DNA of 32,610 bases from Moorena sp. SIO3H5. Lineage in GTDB: Bacteria; Cyanobacteriota; Cyanobacteriia; Cyanobacteriales; Coleofasciculaceae. The stretch spans positions 31,486-64,095 of the forward strand of contig NZ_JAAHHS010000004.1 of NCBI RefSeq assembly GCF_010692395.1, written 5' to 3'. Below the pieces are notes generated by a model. That model saw only the letters and a list, made by a program, of their open reading frames with translations, searched no databases and was not told the DNA's origin. Of this stretch, positions 29,945-32,610 are shown piece after piece (position 1 is the stretch's first letter; the number at the start of each line of letters is the position of its first letter). The translations under genes and the position numbers were made by a program.

Positions 29945-31293
29945 GATTTGAATCCTTCCGCTTCTGCCAAAATGGGATTAACGTCAAACCAAGACCCATC
30001 TTGGTCTCGATACTCATAGACGAACATGCTGCGGATCAAGACTTGGTAACCTTCATCTCCAACTACCTTCTTGTGTTTAGCAACATGACACAATAGTTCC
30101 CACTCATCGTCTGAGATGGGTAGGGTTAGTTCATTGCGCCGGTCTCGAATTACAGTTTCTAACATGCCTTGAGACAGAGGTAATCGTCTTTCTTTCTTGA
30201 TCCAGGTACTGAGGAACCGAAGCAAATTTCGCACATGACCCCCGCTAGCGTAACACAGGCGGTCTAAAGTGTCAGGGGAGTCGAACACCTCTTTTACTCT
30301 AGCAAGACGCTCTAAAGGCTCTAAATCAGGGAAGGCTCTTGCCAGTACCATTTGTCGCAGCAGTGCCATGCCCTGTTCATGGGGAGTGCCATCTCGTAAC
30401 TTTACCGGTACCATTGGTAACACTTTGGGATCTACTACAAAGCGTTGAGTCAAGGCACTATAGTCATTAGAAAATCGTAGGGCTAGGGGCATGGTGTAGA
30501 CTACATGACAGTGTAACCCCTTTAACTGAGCTCCGCGATCCACAAATAGATATTCCGGCTGATCACGTCCCCAAGGCTTCTGGGAAGCGTCCACCCGATC
30601 GAGGTTATCTACAATTACCACTAGCCCTTGTTTCCCCACTTGTTGGAGGTTTGCGATCGCAGGTTCGAGCAACTCTTGGTTAATCACTTCTAACAAGCGA
30701 TTGGTTTGAGGTTCGAGATATTGCCGTAACCGACTGCGCAGATCCGGGCTATCCTTAGCCTTAGCCGTAATCTCACCAATCCCAACTGCAAGGGAAACCG
30801 CCCCCTCCGTGTCTACTCCAACCTCACCAATCCCAGGAACTCCTACCCGACCGCTTAATTCAATTTCAGTGAGCAATAGTTTAGCCGCACCTGCCAGTAA
30901 TTTTTTAAAGCCTTTCGGTTCACCTAGCTTAATTTTGTCTAAGCTTTCACTGACTCGACGAGCAATAGCGAGTAAAATGTCACCAACATCTACATCTCCC
31001 ATTTCCAAGTCTTGAGAAGACTCAAAATAGACCACGTGAAAGTCAGCTTCTTCCAATTCGGCTTTCAACCGCAGTAATTCCGTAGATTTACCACAACCAA
31101 TATGTCCAGTAAATAGCTCACAGGTCGGCTCATCCATGGAGAAGAAGGTGATATTGTCCTTCAACTCTTCAATGATCTTGCCCCCTCGCACTGAGGAAAA
31201 ATCGATATAATAATTACGGTCTTCAGGCTGTTCTACCGTTAAGGTTTTGCTGGGATTACAGGCTTTATAGAATTTTTGGATATTTACTGTCAT
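29923..31293 (-). CDS. AAA-type/P-loop ATPase, first gene of the STAND operon
   Basis: This 456-residue ATPase has Walker A at 63-71 (GHIGCGKST) and Walker B at 224-232 (VVIVDNLDR). Between them is a hydrophobic, glycine-rich insert (about 130-175, GVPGIGEVGVDTEGAVSLAVG) that could meet a membrane or partner. After Walker B come a sensor-like strand (LHCHVVYTMPLAL) and a helical bundle with SGGHVRNLLRFL, as in ORC/Cdc6- or KAP-like ATPases. It likely acts as a switch or loading factor for the STAND protein encoded next. The start ATG at 31293 is preceded by AAAGGA with good spacing. Its last codons overlap the next gene by 22 bp. I cannot name the family more exactly. Confidence 0.85.
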   Translation of the reverse strand: MTVNIQKFYKACNPSKTLTVEQPEDRNYYIDFSSVRGGKIIEELKDNITFFSMDEPTCELFTGHIGCGKSTELLRLKAELEEADFHVVYFESSQDLEMGDVDVGDILLAIARRVSESLDKIKLGEPKGFKKLLAGAAKLLLTEIELSGRVGVPGIGEVGVDTEGAVSLAVGIGEITAKAKDSPDLRSRLRQYLEPQTNRLLEVINQELLEPAIANLQQVGKQGLVVIVDNLDRVDASQKPWGRDQPEYLFVDRGAQLKGLHCHVVYTMPLALRFSNDYSALTQRFVVDPKVLPMVPVKLRDGTPHEQGMALLRQMVLARAFPDLEPLERLARVKEVFDSPDTLDRLCYASGGHVRNLLRFLSTWIKKERRLPLSQGMLETVIRDRRNELTLPISDDEWELLCHVAKHKKVVGDEGYQVLIRSMFVYEYRDQDGSWFDVNPILAEAEGFKSCLAYTA

Positions 31294-31363
31294 AGGTTTC
31301 CTTTGTCATTATTCATTACTCATATCTGGCACCAAGTGAAAAATTTACCTACCTATTAAGGTA

Positions 31364-31405
31364 GGGAATCGGGAATCGGGAATCGGGAATCGGGAATCGG
31401 GAACA
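31364..31405. repeat. Heptamer repeat GGGAATC x5
   Basis: Five perfect GGGAATC units and one GGGAACA lie about 70 bp upstream of the STAND operon start. The rest of the 376-bp intergenic stretch (31294-31669) is very AT-rich and probably contains the operon promoter; I see no gene and no unambiguous -10/-35 pair. Confidence 0.85.
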
Positions 31406-31615
31406 GGTAAAATTCATAATATTTGATTATTTTATAACTAATTCGAGCTCCAAGATTATTATTAATTAGTTACTTTTGCTTATTTTTTTATTATGTTGTG
31501 ACTAATTATGGGATTATGATTTACTTGTTATTACCCATTCCATTTTATCAGTTACTCTAGGTATCTGCGTAGGAATTGTGATAAGTTTTTAGGCCATATT
31601 CCCTACTCCCGTCTT

Positions 31616-31690
31616 GATGCAGTCGATCATGGGGGAAACCCCCGCGTGAAGGCGCTGCATCGCTACTCCCTACTCCCTACTCCCTACTCC
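31616..31690. repeat. Palindromic repeat followed by CTACTCC heptamers
   Basis: GATGCAG (31616-31622) pairs with CTGCATC (31655-31661), enclosing the inner hairpin GGGGG-AAA-CCCCC (31631-31643). Four CTACTCC units follow (31663-31690) and run into the 3' end of the ureidoglycolate-lyase-like gene, providing its last residues and its stop codon. Confidence 0.8.
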
Positions 31691-32026
31691 GTTTGCTATA
31701 ACAATTTCAAACTGTAACTGATGGCTGTCTATAAAATCATGGGTAAAATGATCGACGACATTGGTATCAGCAAGTTCCAAATTGTAGAAATCTATAAATT
31801 CCTGGTCAAAATAGGGACCAGCGTGCCAAGTTCCTACTTCTAATTTAATAAAGCAGTTACCTGGAATCCGAAAAGCCGCAATATCCTCTAAAACTGGTCG
31901 GTCATCTTGAGTGGGAGGAGCTACAGCCATGAACCAGTCTTTGCCTTCTAGAGAACCGAGACACTGAGTACATTGGACGTGGCGAGTGATTTTATCAAAC
32001 TTACGACCGTTGTGGTGTAGCCGCAT
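31670..32026 (-). CDS. 5'-truncated ureidoglycolate lyase (AllA)-like protein, probable pseudogene
   Basis: From the ATG this gives 118 residues, but family similarity extends upstream of it: the frame stays open to 32092 and reads DAQLNLENGISRFYIMRLHH, with no start codon before a TAA in the heptamer repeat at 32093-32095. FAMILY-type segments are clear: GRKFDKITRHVQCTQCLGSL, FRIPGNCFIKLEVGTWHAGP and DFYNLELADTNVVDHFTHDF, a cupin fold as in AllA-type enzymes, which release glyoxylate from ureidoglycolate. Full-length cyanobacterial relatives are, as I recall, about 160-170 residues. The 5' end has therefore been cut off at the repeat, and the 3' end also runs into repeat sequence (NGVGSRE). 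It is probably not expressed as a working enzyme. Confidence 0.7.
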   Translation of the reverse strand: MRLHHNGRKFDKITRHVQCTQCLGSLEGKDWFMAVAPPTQDDRPVLEDIAAFRIPGNCFIKLEVGTWHAGPYFDQEFIDFYNLELADTNVVDHFTHDFIDSHQLQFEIVIANGVGSRE

Positions 32027-32091
32027 GATATAAAACCGGGATATCCCATTTTCCAGGTTTAACTGAGCATCATCTTGATCACCCTTACCCC

Positions 32092-32147
32092 TTTAGATTT
32101 TAGATTTTAGATTTTGGATTTTGGATTGCATTTAAAATCCAAAATCT
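32092..32147. repeat. TAGATTT-type tandem repeat and hairpin at a rearrangement junction
   Basis: Tandem TTTAGAT/TTTGGAT units (32092-32128) are followed by their complement: AGATTTTGGATTTT (32109-32122) pairs perfectly with AAAATCCAAAATCT (32134-32147). The block lies exactly between the cut 5' end of the AllA-like gene and the cut 3' side of the rnpB remnant. Confidence 0.8.
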
Positions 32148-32170
32148 GCAATTTCCCATCTCAAATCGAG

Positions 32171-32316
32171 GGGCGGTATTTTTCTGTGGCACTATCCTCA
32201 CGATCGCTCGCACTGGGCGTTACCCAGCAAGTTTGGTCTTTCGGGAGCCCGGACTTTCCTCAAATCGGTAGTGCTACCGACCTGTAACTGCCTACGCCTA
32301 CTCTCCCCCACTATCT
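32171..32316 (-). pseudogene. 5'-third remnant of a second RNase P RNA gene
   Basis: Read on the minus strand, this is the start of an rnpB gene: a P1-like GAGAGTAGGCGTAGGC, a P3 hairpin TCGGTA-GCAC-TACCGA, then GAGGAAAGTCCGGGCTCCC and on to about the position matching 10677 in the intact gene. Over the shared 90-nt core (32172-32261) I count four differences from the copy at 10368-10816. P8 is CGA-GCGA-TCG here against CGG-GTGA-CCG there: a compensated base pair and a kept GNRA loop. The remaining two-thirds, including the 3' strand of P4 and P1, are absent, so it cannot be an active ribozyme. Confidence 0.88.
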
Positions 32317-32322
32317 AGTGTA
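32317..32322 (-). promoter_or_regulatory. -10-like box before the rnpB remnant
   Basis: TACACTAGATAG on the minus strand aligns with TAAACTAGAGTAG at the intact rnpB promoter, so the remnant seems to have kept its promoter along with the 5' domain. Whether it is transcribed is unknown. Confidence 0.4.
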
Positions 32323-32366
32323 GTATTTATGTGGCATATTGCCATACTAAATTCAGTATTCATTTT

Positions 32367-32610
32367 TTACTTCTTTTGATTCCAGGGTAGGGCGTAAGTC
32401 CAAGGAAGTTTGCGGATAGTAAAGGGGCAGTTAAGAATACAAACTGGGGGCACATTTTGACCTTGAGCGATACCGTAGGCTGTTTCCGAGACCCGTAAAA
32501 CTAAATCTAGGGAAAACTCAAATTCCACTTTTCTCTCCATGAAGTCTCCATAGTTACCTTGTTTAGGAACATCAATGATGGGACTACCGGGGGAATATGT
32601 ACCAGTTTCA
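32367..32610 (-). CDS. 3' end of an unknown gene, running off the window
   Basis: An open frame enters from the right edge and ends at a TAA (32367-32369), giving about 80 C-terminal residues: ETGTYSPGSPIIDVPKQGNY, then VEFEFSLDLVLRVSETAYG, then a hydrophobic, proline-rich end with PVCILNCPFTIRKLPW. The composition is that of a real protein. I do not recognise the family. It is on the same strand as, and upstream of, the rnpB remnant. Confidence 0.6.
   Translation of the reverse strand, partial: ETGTYSPGSPIIDVPKQGNYGDFMERKVEFEFSLDLVLRVSETAYGIAQGQNVPPVCILNCPFTIRKLPWTYALPWNQKK

Noticed and set aside
1..32610. tRNA genes
   Set aside because: I looked on both strands for T-arm text of the GGTTCGAATCC type with a matching acceptor stem and found none. 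A dedicated covariance-model scan could still find one I missed.

Overview
The window looks like a mobile-element-rich stretch of a filamentous cyanobacterial chromosome, most like the large, repeat-filled genomes of Moorena/Oscillatoriales-type cyanobacteria. The basis is many HIP1 octamers (GCGATCGC), cyanobacterial-type RNase P RNA, tandem heptanucleotide repeats, dispersed palindromes with the core GTTCGCGTAGCGTGGCC, and protein families typical of the phylum (Uma2/DUF4351, STAND-WD40 giants, TnpB elements). The genus is an inference from style, not a match.

Layout. 1-3400: an ISAs1-family IS, itself broken by an IS66-family IS (both target duplications are readable), sitting in a tandemly duplicated AT-rich repeat. 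3451-5265: a papain-like (C1A) peptidase, a large nested inverted repeat, a small possible peptidase-inhibitor gene and a broken small gene. 5895-8240: a tyrosine recombinase whose 3' end is overlapped by a TnpB element. 8321-10816, minus strand: rnpB, rnc and a Gfo/Idh/MocA oxidoreductase carrying a 60-residue repeat expansion. 10958-11894: a Panacea-domain antitoxin with a RelE/ParE-like toxin and a palindromic operator. 12583-13974: the Mg2+ transporter mgtE. 14113-15860: a second TnpB element, which has cut off the end of an M20 amidohydrolase. 17122-20438, minus strand: an atzG-atzE-TPP enzyme operon. 20628-21482: a Uma2-type nuclease.

21744-31293 is the centre of interest: a minus-strand, NLR-like cluster of three P-loop NTPase genes. 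It runs from an AAA-type ATPase, through a 1676-residue STAND protein (unknown N-terminal domain, TPR, NTPase, one membrane helix, 14 WD40 repeats), to a 962-residue paralogue without helix or WD40. The first two genes overlap by 22 bp. The architecture fits signal-sensing or conflict/defence NTPases, but no function is proven.

31670-32610 is a scrambled end. It holds a 5'-truncated ureidoglycolate-lyase-like gene, heptamer repeats, a promoter-plus-5'-third remnant of a second rnpB whose differences from the intact copy keep helices and a GNRA loop, and the 3' end of an unknown gene.

A recurring theme is repeat DNA entering coding sequence in frame. One repeat family (core ACCTTCAACC) has expanded inside the oxidoreductase and, in different forms, inside the same Walker A-Walker B linker of both STAND paralogues.
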